64,000 nt of DNA from Flavobacterium terrisoli (GTDB lineage Bacteria > Bacteroidota > Bacteroidia > Flavobacteriales > Flavobacteriaceae): NCBI RefSeq assembly GCF_030167905.1, contig NZ_JARGNA010000004.1, forward strand, positions 310,001 to 374,000. The letters are read 5' to 3'. A model generated the notes under the pieces. It searched no databases, was not told the origin of the DNA, and saw only the letters and a program-made list of their open reading frames with translations. The position numbers and the translations under genes are program-made. Positions 1 through 8,279 of the stretch are shown here, one piece after another. The number at the start of each line of letters is the position of its first letter. The stretch's first letter is position 1.

Positions 1-1481
1 TCACCCTTTTTATAAATTCTTTCTTCAAATTTTTGATAAAAAAACAGGATTTCATCATTCTTCGGCGCCAGCTCATTTTTCAATTTGGCTAAATGCCCAA
101 TGTTTTCTGATGCAAAGAACTTATACTTTATATTGCCATATGTTTTTTCGCAAAACAACACATCTTTATATTGGTTACTATAGCTGTTTTTACAATCATT
201 CTTTTTAACAAATTCATTATTCAACGGTTCGTGATAGTCAAAGTCCTCATTAAATGTTCCTTCTCTGCGCGTAATCGCATAACCATCGCCGTCTTTCTCA
301 ACGGATGAACTTTTATAACTAATGCTTGGGCGCTTTGAAACAGTTTTTATATCTTCAGCTTCCCATTTTATATAGTAATAAGGATGCTCATCTTCATAAT
401 TAGCACCATCTTTGTTGAAAAAATCAATTCTGATTAGTTCTTTGCATCTGATTTCAAAAAGTTCTCTTTCAATTTCAAAACGATCAGTAAAAGTAAAATA
501 CTGTCTAAATTCATCCATTTTTTGAATATTCGATTCGCTGCAATCCGACTTGGAGAAATCTAATGTATAATACAATTTCGAACCGTCGTAGTTATAATAC
601 TTCCAAGTGCCAATCATTTTACCATCCTGATAAAAAGATTCGACTATCAATTTACCATCACGATAAATTTTCCAATTTTCAATACCTTTTACCAATTGCA
701 TTTTGGAAAAAAAAGTACTGTTGTTCATTTTTGTCTTTTTTTCGTAAAATTGTGGTTTTCCCTCTTTGAATATTCCTTTGGATACAGTATCGCCATCCAT
801 TGAAAACCCATAAAAGTATTCTAAAACACGGTTAGACAATTTGTACTTATACTGAATTTTTCCACTTTCGTAATAATTTTTGATTACTTCTCCTTCAGGA
901 AAATCATCCTTCATCATTGCTTTATAAGAAAGGAAACCCTTTTCATAGGTTTCAATAGGCCCATCAAAAACCCCATTCTTAAAATGCATTAATTCCTTGA
1001 GGTTGCTTTCGTTTTTGTATTTTATATACCTGCCATTCATTTTCCCGTTAACAAATTCAACTTCTGCCTGCATTTTACCATTTGGAAAATAATTCCTCGA
1101 AAAGCCATCTAAAATACCATTATTGTAACCTACTTCACTTTGAAGTTTACCATCTGAATAATAGGTAACCATTCTACCGTTTGGGTTATTGTTTTTGAAT
1201 TCCGCTCTTCTTTCAACTGCTCCATTATGGTAATACCATTGCGCAACACCTTCGTGAACAAGTGGATCAACAGCTACTTTTGAATAGCCTTCAAACTGTA
1301 TTTTACCGTCAATAAAATAATCCTTAATCAAATAAAGATCAATCTCTTTTTTGACAATCCTATAATACAAAGCATTTTCCTTACTGGATGGTTTCCAGTC
1401 TTTATCGAAATAAACCTTTTCCTGGCTTTGTACTCCAATAAAAAAGAAAAGAAAAAAGGATATAAAAACAGTTTGTTTCAT
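1..1481 (-). CDS. MORN-repeat (YwqK-like) secreted protein, C-terminus beyond window
   Basis: The open frame starts at ATG 1481 and runs without a stop through the left edge, giving at least 493 residues. The N-terminus is a signal peptide (MKQTVFISFFLFFFIGVQSQ). Residues about 75-290 hold repeated MORN_2-type units of the form YY-xx-GK-xx-E-xx-F-xx-G (for example YYSDGKLQSE, YFPNGKMQAE, YYESGKIQYK). The remaining part is rich in Lys, Glu and Tyr and I do not recognise it. MORN_2/YwqK proteins are sometimes labelled antitoxins, but a signal peptide argues for an envelope or secreted role here. The gene begins 10 bp after the purB stop, so it is probably co-transcribed with purB. Function unknown. 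Confidence 0.85.
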   Translation of the reverse strand, partial: MKQTVFISFFLFFFIGVQSQEKVYFDKDWKPSSKENALYYRIVKKEIDLYLIKDYFIDGKIQFEGYSKVAVDPLVHEGVAQWYYHNGAVERRAEFKNNNPNGRMVTYYSDGKLQSEVGYNNGILDGFSRNYFPNGKMQAEVEFVNGKMNGRYIKYKNESNLKELMHFKNGVFDGPIETYEKGFLSYKAMMKDDFPEGEVIKNYYESGKIQYKYKLSNRVLEYFYGFSMDGDTVSKGIFKEGKPQFYEKKTKMNNSTFFSKMQLVKGIENWKIYRDGKLIVESFYQDGKMIGTWKYYNYDGSKLYYTLDFSKSDCSESNIQKMDEFRQYFTFTDRFEIERELFEIRCKELIRIDFFNKDGANYEDEHPYYYIKWEAEDIKTVSKRPSISYKSSSVEKDGDGYAITRREGTFNEDFDYHEPLNNEFVKKNDCKNSYSNQYKDVLFCEKTYGNIKYKFFASENIGHLAKLKNELAPKNDEILFFYQKFEERIYKKG

Positions 1482-1491
1482 AAAGTAAATT

Positions 1492-2835
1492 TTAAATCCC
1501 CAAATAATTGCTCGGAGAAATCGCCAGCAATTCCGCTTTGATATCATCCGAAACATTCAATGTTCCGATAAAAGCGTGGATGGATTCCTTGTTCATCACT
1601 TCATTCGTTCTGGTCAATCCTTTCAAAGCTTCATAAGGATTTGGGTAACCTTCACGACGCAAAATCGTTTGAATGGCTTCAGCAACCACAGCCCAGTTTT
1701 TCTCTAAATCTTCGGCGAATTTGGATTCGTTCAACAACAATTTGTTCAACCCTTTTAAGGTCGCTTCAAAAGCAATAATGGTATGTCCAAAAGGAACACC
1801 AACGTTCCTCAAAACCGTACTATCGGTCAAATCGCGTTGTAATCTTGAAATCGGCAATTTGGCTGAAAGATGTTCAAAAATCGCATTGGCAATCCCTAAG
1901 TTGCCTTCCGAGTTTTCAAAGTCAATCGGGTTTACTTTATGTGGCATAGCCGAAGAACCAATTTCTCCTGCTTTGATTTTTTGTTTGAAATAGTCCATCG
2001 AAACATACGTCCAGATGTCACGGTCTAAATCGATGATGATGGTATTGATTCTTTTTAACGCATCAAAGAAAGCCGCAAAATGGTCGTAATGTTCTATTTG
2101 AGTTGTCGGGAAAGAATGTTGCAGTCCCAAAGTTTCTTCCACGAATGTGGTTCCGAATTGTTTCCAATCCACATTCGGATAAGCTACGTGATGCGCGTTG
2201 AAATTCCCTGTCGCACCGCCAAACTTGGCCGCAAACGGAATATTAAACAACAAACGCATTTGCTCTTCCAAACGTTCAACAAATACCAAAATCTCTTTTC
2301 CTAAACGCGTTGGTGATGCCGGCTGACCATGAGTTCTGGCCAACATTGGAATATCCTTCCATTCCATGCTCAACTCTTTTAGTCTTGCGATTAAGGCAAT
2401 CAGGCTTGGCAGGTATACTTTTTCAAAAGCTTCTTTGGTTGAAAGCGGAATCGCAGTATTATTGATATCTTGGGAAGTCAACCCGAAATGGATGAATTCC
2501 TTGAAATCACTCAAACCTAAAACCTCAAACTTATCCTTGATGAAATACTCCACTGCTTTCACATCGTGGTTGGTTGTTTTTTCAGTTTCTTTAATAACCA
2601 ATGCGTCTTCGGTAGTGAAGTTTTTATAGATATTTCTAAGCGCTTCAAAGCTGCTTTTATTGACTCTGCTTAATTGAGGTAAATCGCTTTCACATAGCGC
2701 AATAAAATATTCAACTTCAACTAATACTCGATATTTTATCAAGGCTTCTTCGGAGAAAAAAGCGGCTAAAGGTTTGGTCGCTTTTCTGTATCTTCCGTCA
2801 ATGGGTGAAATGGCATTTAAAGTAGTTAATGACAT
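1492..2835 (-). CDS. purB: Adenylosuccinate lyase
   Basis: Predicted to split succinyl-AMP and SAICAR to release fumarate in purine synthesis; a cytosolic homotetramer of the fumarase/aspartase superfamily. The 447-aa length fits the E. coli-type PurB. The start reads LNAISPIDGRYR as in PurB, and the superfamily signature GSSAMPHKVNP lies at about residues 293-303. An HGQPASPT segment supplies a catalytic-loop His. A TATTTTTG -7 box lies just upstream (2862-2869) and the MORN-repeat gene follows 10 bp downstream. Assignment is secure. Confidence 0.97.
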   Translation of the reverse strand: MSLTTLNAISPIDGRYRKATKPLAAFFSEEALIKYRVLVEVEYFIALCESDLPQLSRVNKSSFEALRNIYKNFTTEDALVIKETEKTTNHDVKAVEYFIKDKFEVLGLSDFKEFIHFGLTSQDINNTAIPLSTKEAFEKVYLPSLIALIARLKELSMEWKDIPMLARTHGQPASPTRLGKEILVFVERLEEQMRLLFNIPFAAKFGGATGNFNAHHVAYPNVDWKQFGTTFVEETLGLQHSFPTTQIEHYDHFAAFFDALKRINTIIIDLDRDIWTYVSMDYFKQKIKAGEIGSSAMPHKVNPIDFENSEGNLGIANAIFEHLSAKLPISRLQRDLTDSTVLRNVGVPFGHTIIAFEATLKGLNKLLLNESKFAEDLEKNWAVVAEAIQTILRREGYPNPYEALKGLTRTNEVMNKESIHAFIGTLNVSDDIKAELLAISPSNYLGI

Positions 2836-2861
2836 GGTTTGTGTGTTGTTTTTGTGTGGTG

Positions 2862-2869
2862 CAAAAATA
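2862..2869 (-). promoter_or_regulatory. -7 promoter box of purB
   Basis: On the minus strand this reads TATTTTTG, a match to TAnnTTTG, 27 bases upstream of the purB ATG. The upstream -33 region falls inside the 7-bp tandem repeat at 2869-2905. Confidence 0.6.
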
Positions 2870-2905
2870 GTTATAAGTTATAAGTTATGAGTTATGAGTT
2901 ATGAG
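2869..2905. repeat. 7-bp tandem repeat (AGTTATA/AGTTATG)
   Basis: Five consecutive heptamers, AGTTATA twice and then AGTTATG three times, plus a trailing AG. The array covers the end of the sirtuin gene, where it encodes the last residues His-Asn-Ser and the stop, and it abuts the purB -7 box. Copy-number change would alter both the sirtuin C-terminus and the purB upstream spacing. Confidence 0.85.
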
Positions 2906-3605
2906 TTTTTTGCTCTAAATCTTGTAATTTTTGTTTTAAAAATGGCACGCCTTCGGTGGCATTCATTGAGATTACTTCTAAAGGATTTTGTAAATCATAA
3001 ATAATCGCCGGTTTTGGGTCGATATAAAACACCGGGACATTTCGGTTGGCATAATGCATTAAACCCGCAGCGGGATAGACCTGCAGCGACGAACCAATGA
3101 CCGACAGATAATCTGCCGTTTCAACAATATCAACTGCTTCTTCCAAGGCTGGAACGGCTTCGCCAAACCAAACAATATGTGGCCTCAATTGGTTTCCATT
3201 CGAATCAAAATCACCCAAATTCAAATCGGAAACCCAGTCTAAAACCTCAAACCGATAATGATTATCGCTTCGCACTTTGAGTAATTCGCCATGCAAATGC
3301 AAAACCTTAGTGCTTCCGGCTTGTTCATGGAGATTGTCCACATTCTGCGTTATGATGTGAACATCAAAATCATTTTCGAGTTCGGCCAAAGTAAGATGCC
3401 CGAGATTCGGTTTTACTTCGTGCAATTGTTTTCGGCGTTGGTTGTAGAAATCCAAAACCAGTTCTTTGTTTTTAAGCCAGCCTTCATACGAAGCCACTTC
3501 CATCACATCATGTCCTTCCCATAATCCGTCGGCATCGCGAAAGGTTTTGATACCGCTTTCGGCAGAAATTCCGGCACCGGTTAAAACGACTAGTTTTTTC
3601 TTCAT
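2892..3605 (-). CDS. Sir2-family NAD-dependent deacylase lacking the zinc-binding cysteines
   Basis: A 237-aa sirtuin. The NAD-binding GAGISAESG (10-18), the QNVD motif (87-90), catalytic His105 in HLHG, and RPHIVWFGE (141-149) are all present. Tyr54 and Arg57 in FYNQRR match the Tyr-x-x-Arg pair of class III (SIRT5/CobB-like) sirtuins, which favours negatively charged acyl groups such as succinyl or malonyl. Unusually, the four zinc cysteines are replaced (the segment after GELLKV reads RSDNHY and the second knuckle reads GDFDSNG), and the whole protein has no cysteine. The NAD and catalytic motifs are intact, so it is probably active. It has no close operon partner; its stop lies in a heptamer repeat. 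Confidence 0.92.
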   Translation of the reverse strand: MKKKLVVLTGAGISAESGIKTFRDADGLWEGHDVMEVASYEGWLKNKELVLDFYNQRRKQLHEVKPNLGHLTLAELENDFDVHIITQNVDNLHEQAGSTKVLHLHGELLKVRSDNHYRFEVLDWVSDLNLGDFDSNGNQLRPHIVWFGEAVPALEEAVDIVETADYLSVIGSSLQVYPAAGLMHYANRNVPVFYIDPKPAIIYDLQNPLEVISMNATEGVPFLKQKLQDLEQKTHNS

Positions 3606-3635
3606 TATTTACTTATACTATGTTTCAGAACAAAC

Positions 3636-3707
3636 TTGTCATTCCGAGGAACGAGGAATCTCATCAAGTAAGTCAGATTATGTGATTTCTCCTTTGTCGA
3701 AATGACA
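3636..3707. repeat. REP-like imperfect palindrome
   Basis: Left arm TTGTCATTCCGAGGAACGAG and the reverse complement of the right arm TTGTCATTTCGACAAAGGAG match imperfectly over about 25 bp, around a central spacer of roughly 20 bp. It lies between the divergent sirtuin and trmH genes. The shape (short, intergenic, palindromic, no ORF) is that of a REP or MITE-like unit; no transposase is nearby. Confidence 0.6.
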
Positions 3708-3784
3708 AAAACAAGAGATATCAAAGTTATAAAAGTAATATTTTAAATAAATTCAATTTTCCTATTTTAGCAAAATATTTATAT

Positions 3785-4444
3785 ATGATGACCGACCTCG
3801 ATTACCTAAAATACCTCGAAGAATTTTTATCAGATAACCGCAAAGAGCGATTTCGCAATGTATTGAGCAATCGCACCAATCACTTTACGATTGCTGTGGA
3901 AGATGTTTATCAGTTTCACAATACGAGTGCGGTAATGCGCAGCTGTGAAGTTTTTGGGATACAGGAAATCAATATCGTGGAGCAGCGTTTTGGCAAAAAC
4001 ATCGATAAGGAAATTGCCATGGGCGCTCAAAAATGGGTCGACATCAACAAGTTTGACAACATTTCTAATTGCATTCAAACCCTAAAAAACAAAGGTTACC
4101 AAATCATCGCTACGACGCCGCACAATGATTCCTGTTTGTTACACGAATTTGATGTGACCAAAAAAAGTGCATTGTTCTTTGGCACTGAAAAAGAAGGACT
4201 TTCTGAGGAAGTAATGCAGCAGGCTGATGGTTTTTTGAAAATTCCGATGGTTGGTTTTACGGAAAGCCTGAATATCTCGGTTTCGGCAGCCATTATCATT
4301 CAGGACATTACCACTCGCCTACGCCAATCTGACGTCGACTGGAAACTTTCCGAAGATGAAATACTGGAAAAGCGTCTGGCTTGGGCTAAGAATTCAATTA
4401 AAGATATTAAGCGTATTGAGGAACGATACTACACCGAAAAATAA
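3785..4444 (+). CDS. trmH: TrmH/SpoU-family RNA 2'-O-methyltransferase
   Basis: A 219-aa SPOUT methyltransferase. All three SpoU motifs are visible: motif 1 NTSAVMRSCEVFGI with Asn46 and the catalytic-type Arg52, motif 2 FFGTEKEGLS at about 129-138, and motif 3 IPMVGFTESLNISVSAA at about 151-167, which form the trefoil-knot SAM site. Length and motif spacing fit TrmH (tRNA Gm18 methyltransferase) better than RlmB, which carries an extra N-terminal substrate domain. The tRNA target is inferred. Two ATGs stand in tandem at the start. Its stop directly abuts the stop of the convergent next gene. Confidence 0.85.
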   Translation: MMTDLDYLKYLEEFLSDNRKERFRNVLSNRTNHFTIAVEDVYQFHNTSAVMRSCEVFGIQEINIVEQRFGKNIDKEIAMGAQKWVDINKFDNISNCIQTLKNKGYQIIATTPHNDSCLLHEFDVTKKSALFFGTEKEGLSEEVMQQADGFLKIPMVGFTESLNISVSAAIIIQDITTRLRQSDVDWKLSEDEILEKRLAWAKNSIKDIKRIEERYYTEK

Positions 4445-5233
4445 CTAATCGTTAAGATACTTTTCGTGCTTTTTGGTCAGTACTTTATACTGCTCATAAC
4501 ATTCGCTGATGGCATCCAAAACCTGTAAATCATTCGCGGTTTGGATAAAAGATTCCGAATAATTGCAACGTTGCAGGATTTCGGCGATTTCTTTTTTATC
4601 TACGCCTAAAAGTACCGAAATCATTTCCCGGTCAAATTTGGATTCCAACAGATTACGGACCGTATCATCCTTTTTCATTTGTTTTAATTTCTTTAGTTCC
4701 TTGGGTTTGTTGCCAAAGAAATTATACAACATATCCGCCGGATTAAAGATAGAACCCAAAACCCTTGTAAAGGCATTTGGAGAGTTTTCACCTGCTTCAT
4801 AAGCTGTTGGAAGCCCGGAAATACTGTAGCGGTAGTTTTCTTTTTCCGGGATTAACTTGGAATCGATTTCCAGATAACCCGTTAAATCGTATTTTTTGAC
4901 AATCACTTCTTCCAAAGCAATCGCTTTTTCGGTCATTAAAATTTTAGCCGTACCATTTTTCAACCAGTCATTGGTTACTCTTACGCGTAAAGATTGATAG
5001 CCCAATATGGAAATATGCAACGTATCACTCACACTTACTTCCATTTCAAAATATCCGCTGGCATTGGTTACTACGCCTTTCACTTTGTTGACATTAATCA
5101 CATTGGCATTAGGAATAGGCAACAACGAATTATCATTGACAATTGTTCCGGTAACTTTCTGGCCGGTCGGTATAACCTGAGCGAAAGCACTAAGTGAACA
5201 AAGGAAAAGAAGTATAAAGGTAAAATATCTCAT
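4445..5233 (-). CDS. Secreted CarboxypepD_reg-like domain protein
   Basis: 262 aa. A signal peptide ends near residue 18 (FLCSLSAFAQ). Residues about 25-95 form a carboxypeptidase regulatory-like beta-sandwich (VTGTIVNDNSLLPIPNANV, then GVVTNASGYFEM and LHISILGYQSLRV), the same fold found at the N-terminus of Sus-type TonB receptors. The rest (about 110-262) is charged and helical with no recognised domain. It is not a TonB receptor: there is no plug or barrel. Such stand-alone proteins are common in Flavobacteriaceae and of unknown role. The gene meets trmH tail to tail with no gap. Confidence 0.82.
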   Translation of the reverse strand: MRYFTFILLFLCSLSAFAQVIPTGQKVTGTIVNDNSLLPIPNANVINVNKVKGVVTNASGYFEMEVSVSDTLHISILGYQSLRVRVTNDWLKNGTAKILMTEKAIALEEVIVKKYDLTGYLEIDSKLIPEKENYRYSISGLPTAYEAGENSPNAFTRVLGSIFNPADMLYNFFGNKPKELKKLKQMKKDDTVRNLLESKFDREMISVLLGVDKKEIAEILQRCNYSESFIQTANDLQVLDAISECYEQYKVLTKKHEKYLND

Positions 5234-5332
5234 AGCTGATTTTGATGGTTTAAAAGTATGAAACTCTTTTAAGATATTTTGCTGTTTGTTGGCAGAATTA
5301 GAACAAAATTAACAAAATGGAGTATATACCTT

Positions 5333-5376
5333 AAAAAACTCCGTTTTCACCTCAATTATTGAGCAAAAACGGAGTT
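5333..5376 (-). terminator. Terminator of the DEAD-box helicase gene
   Basis: Hairpin with outer arms AACTCCGTTTT and AAAACGGAGTT enclosing a second stem CTCAA/TTGAG, followed on the minus strand by TTTTTT. It lies 25 bp after the helicase stop. Confidence 0.75.
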
Positions 5377-5400
5377 ATGAAAATTTATTTTTTTGAAGCT

Positions 5401-7329
5401 TTAGCTTTTTCTTGGTCTTCTGTTTTTAGCAGCTTCAAAAGAACGACCTGCCGGTCTGTCGCTATTGCCTTCAGAACGTCTTGGCGCTCTTTCTTCTCTT
5501 TGGAATGAACCTGGTTCTCTTCTTGAAGCATCATTTCTGTCGCTTCTGAAACCACCTTCACGTCTTGGAGCTGAGCTTCTTTCGCCTCTGTCGCTTCTTG
5601 GACCAAAGCTTCCGCCGCCACTTCTTGGAGCAGAACTTCTGCCTCCAAATCCGCCTGAGCTTCTTCTTTCTCCGCCACCACTTCTTCCGTTATGGTCGCG
5701 TCTGTCGCGGCTTCCACCTTCATTTTTAGAAATTTCAACGTTGATTCTTCTTCCGTTAAGGTCAAATCCGTTAAGAATAGACATTACTTTATCAGTATGT
5801 TCTCCATCAGTGTTAAAGAAAGAGAAACCTTCTTTTACATCTACTTTGAATACGTCATCACGACCTAAGTCTAAAGTTTCCTTTAAGAAATCTTTCAACT
5901 GCATCCAATCGAAATCGTCACGCGCACCAATGTTTACGAAATAACGAACAGGATCTCCGGCTCTGATTTCTCTTGGTTCAGAACCTCTTTCGCTTCTTTC
6001 GCCTTTTTCACCTGATAAATCGCGTTTCTTTTTGTAGTAAGCAATAAATCTGTTGAATTCAACCGATACCATTTTCTTGATTAATTCCTCTTTTGATAAA
6101 CCGTCAAGCACTTCGTTAATAGCAGGAAGATAGTTGTCTATCTCGTGATCTACTTCGGTATCCTTGATTTTATTGGCTAAGTGCAACAATTGGATTTCAC
6201 AGATTTCAATTCCGCTTGGAATCGTTTTCTCCTGGAATTTTTGTTGGATGATTCTTTCGATAGACGAAATTTTACGCAATTCACTTTTAGTAATGATTAC
6301 GATTGAAGTTCCCAATTTACCGGCACGACCTGTACGGCCAGAACGGTGATTGTAAGTTTCAATTTCATCCGGCAACTGATAGTTTACCACGTGAGTGATG
6401 TTATCAACGTCAATTCCACGAGCCGCAACGTCTGTTGCCACAAGCATCTGAATTTGACGGCCACGGAAAGATTTCATTACACCATCACGTTGCGCCTGAG
6501 ATAAATCTCCGTGCAAAGCTGCGGCATTGTATCCATCTTCGATTAGCTTTTCAGCCACCGCTTGGGTATCTCTTTTGGTTCTACAAAAAACTACCGAGAA
6601 GATATCCGGATTAGCATCAGCTAATCTTTTCAAAGCTTCGTAACGGTCACGGGCATTCACACAATAAAATTCGTGTGATACTGTAGCTGAACCTGAGTTT
6701 TTGGTTCCAACGGTTACTTCTGCCGGATCGTGCATGAATTTTTTAGCAATTCTTGCTACCTCAGCAGGCATCGTCGCTGAAAACAACCAAGTGTTTTTTT
6801 CATCTGGAGTATCTGACAATATCGAAACGATATCTTCATAAAACCCCATGTTTAGCATCTCATCTGCTTCATCAAGAATACAGAAATTGATGTTTTTAAT
6901 GTTTACAAGACCACGATTGATCATGTCTTGCATTCTACCGGGTGTGGCCACAATAATCTGTGCTCCACGTTTTACTTCTCTGGCTTGCTCCGTAATGCTT
7001 GCACCACCATAAACTGCCACTGTATGTAAACCCTTTACATATTTTGAGTATTGTTTAATCTCGTTGGTGATTTGTAAGCATAGCTCACGCGTTGGTGATA
7101 AAATTAACGCTTGCGTACTTCTGTCTTCGGCATCAATTTTTTGAATAAGCGGGAAACCAAAAGCGGCGGTTTTCCCTGTTCCTGTTTGCGCTAACGCAAC
7201 CAAGTCTGTGTTTTGCTCCAATAGTACTGGAATCGCTTTTTCTTGTACTTCTGACGGATTCTCAAATCCTAGATCTTTGATCGCCAGCAGTAACGATTCA
7301 TTCAGACCTAATTGTTCAAATTTATTCAT
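5401..7329 (-). CDS. deaD: DEAD-box RNA helicase, DeaD/CsdA-type
   Basis: 642 aa from ATG 7329. An in-frame TTG at 7353 overlaps the -7 box and cannot be the start. Core motifs: Q-motif region, AQTGTGKT (47-54), PTREL (79-83), ATPGR (128-132), DEAD (153-156), SAT (184-186) and HRSGRTGRAG (about 325-335). A DbpA-type RNA-binding domain follows (RYFVNIGARDDFDW onward, about 455-530), then an Arg/Gly/Ser-rich basic tail of about 100 residues. This order matches E. coli DeaD, an ATP-dependent helicase for ribosome assembly and mRNA unwinding in the cold. Family is certain; the exact ortholog symbol is inferred from architecture. Confidence 0.9.
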   Translation of the reverse strand: MNKFEQLGLNESLLLAIKDLGFENPSEVQEKAIPVLLEQNTDLVALAQTGTGKTAAFGFPLIQKIDAEDRSTQALILSPTRELCLQITNEIKQYSKYVKGLHTVAVYGGASITEQAREVKRGAQIIVATPGRMQDMINRGLVNIKNINFCILDEADEMLNMGFYEDIVSILSDTPDEKNTWLFSATMPAEVARIAKKFMHDPAEVTVGTKNSGSATVSHEFYCVNARDRYEALKRLADANPDIFSVVFCRTKRDTQAVAEKLIEDGYNAAALHGDLSQAQRDGVMKSFRGRQIQMLVATDVAARGIDVDNITHVVNYQLPDEIETYNHRSGRTGRAGKLGTSIVIITKSELRKISSIERIIQQKFQEKTIPSGIEICEIQLLHLANKIKDTEVDHEIDNYLPAINEVLDGLSKEELIKKMVSVEFNRFIAYYKKKRDLSGEKGERSERGSEPREIRAGDPVRYFVNIGARDDFDWMQLKDFLKETLDLGRDDVFKVDVKEGFSFFNTDGEHTDKVMSILNGFDLNGRRINVEISKNEGGSRDRRDHNGRSGGGERRSSGGFGGRSSAPRSGGGSFGPRSDRGERSSAPRREGGFRSDRNDASRREPGSFQREERAPRRSEGNSDRPAGRSFEAAKNRRPRKS

Positions 7330-7350
7330 ATAAAGTTTTAAAATTTGGTG

Positions 7351-7358
7351 CAAAGGTA
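7351..7358 (-). promoter_or_regulatory. -7 promoter box of the helicase gene
   Basis: Minus strand TACCTTTG, matching TAnnTTTG, 22 bases upstream of ATG 7329. It decides the start codon, because a longer TTG-initiated frame would begin inside the box. Confidence 0.65.
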
Positions 7359-7473
7359 ATCTTTATATACCATATAAACTAATTTGTTAGTTATTGATAA
7401 TTAATAAGTTACATATTCGCAACAATAAAACAAGATATGATATCTGTCAGCCAGATGGTTTTTACCTTAAAAA

Positions 7474-8043
7474 TTATGTCAAAAAATTAACTAATTGTTT
7501 GACTGCCAGTCCGCGATGACTGATAGCAGATTTTTCAGCTATGGTCAACTCCGCAAAGGTTTTATCATAACCATCGGCTACAAAAACCGGATCATATCCA
7601 AAACCGTTTGTTCCGATTTTTTCTTCAATGATTTTCCCATTAATGATTCCGGTGAAAAGGTGCTGGTTTCCGTTTAAATTCAGGCAGATTACTGTTTTGA
7701 AATTGGCTTTTCTATTGGTTTCACCATCAAGATTAGCCAACAGTTTATCCATATTGTCATTGTCATTTCGTTGTTTTCCGGCATAACGGGCAGAATAAAC
7801 CCCGGGTTCACCGTTCAATGCATCGACTTCCAAACCAGAATCATCTGCAAAACAATTGTAGCCAAATTTTTCTGTAACATGATTGGCCTTTAAAATCGCA
7901 TTGCCTTCAATGGCGTCAGCAGTTTCGGGAATATCTTCAAAACAACCGATGTCTTCCAGGCTCAGGATTCGAATAGACGCAGGCAGCAAAAGCTGGATTT
8001 CTTTAATTTTATTTTGGTTGTTGGAGGCAAAAACTAATTCCAT
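7474..8043 (-). CDS. rdgB: RdgB/HAM1 non-canonical purine NTP pyrophosphatase
   Basis: 189 aa, usual length for the family. It begins with the substrate-binding SNNQNKIKEI segment (7-16) and carries the DDSGLEVDAL motif (about 67-76) followed by GEPGVYSARYAG, both diagnostic, and ends with SHRGLAVKQL. Predicted to hydrolyse dITP, XTP and ITP to monophosphates and pyrophosphate, cleaning the nucleotide pool. Monocistronic on the minus strand, about 120 bp from the helicase promoter. Confidence 0.96.
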   Translation of the reverse strand: MELVFASNNQNKIKEIQLLLPASIRILSLEDIGCFEDIPETADAIEGNAILKANHVTEKFGYNCFADDSGLEVDALNGEPGVYSARYAGKQRNDNDNMDKLLANLDGETNRKANFKTVICLNLNGNQHLFTGIINGKIIEEKIGTNGFGYDPVFVADGYDKTFAELTIAEKSAISHRGLAVKQLVNFLT

Positions 8044-8279
8044 TTGAAGCGCATTTGTTTAATAAATGCAAAGATGAGAATAATATTTCTATCAATATTC
8101 GCAGAACATAAGATTAACGAGTGTAGTAAACTTCGCTAAAAAAATAGTTTTCAATGGCATAAATGCTATAAATTACTACTCATAAGCACTGATTTGGCCT
8201 ATTTTTTTAAGTTTTAAGAATTGTTGAATCTCATACGGCTCTATATTCGTAAGTAACTCAAAATACCACTAACCCCGAT

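Noticed and set aside
5385..5765. Glu/Ala-rich minus-strand frame overlapping the helicase 3' end
   Set aside because: It is a second frame of the Arg/Gly-rich tail region and lacks a promoter; the helicase frame carries the conserved domains.
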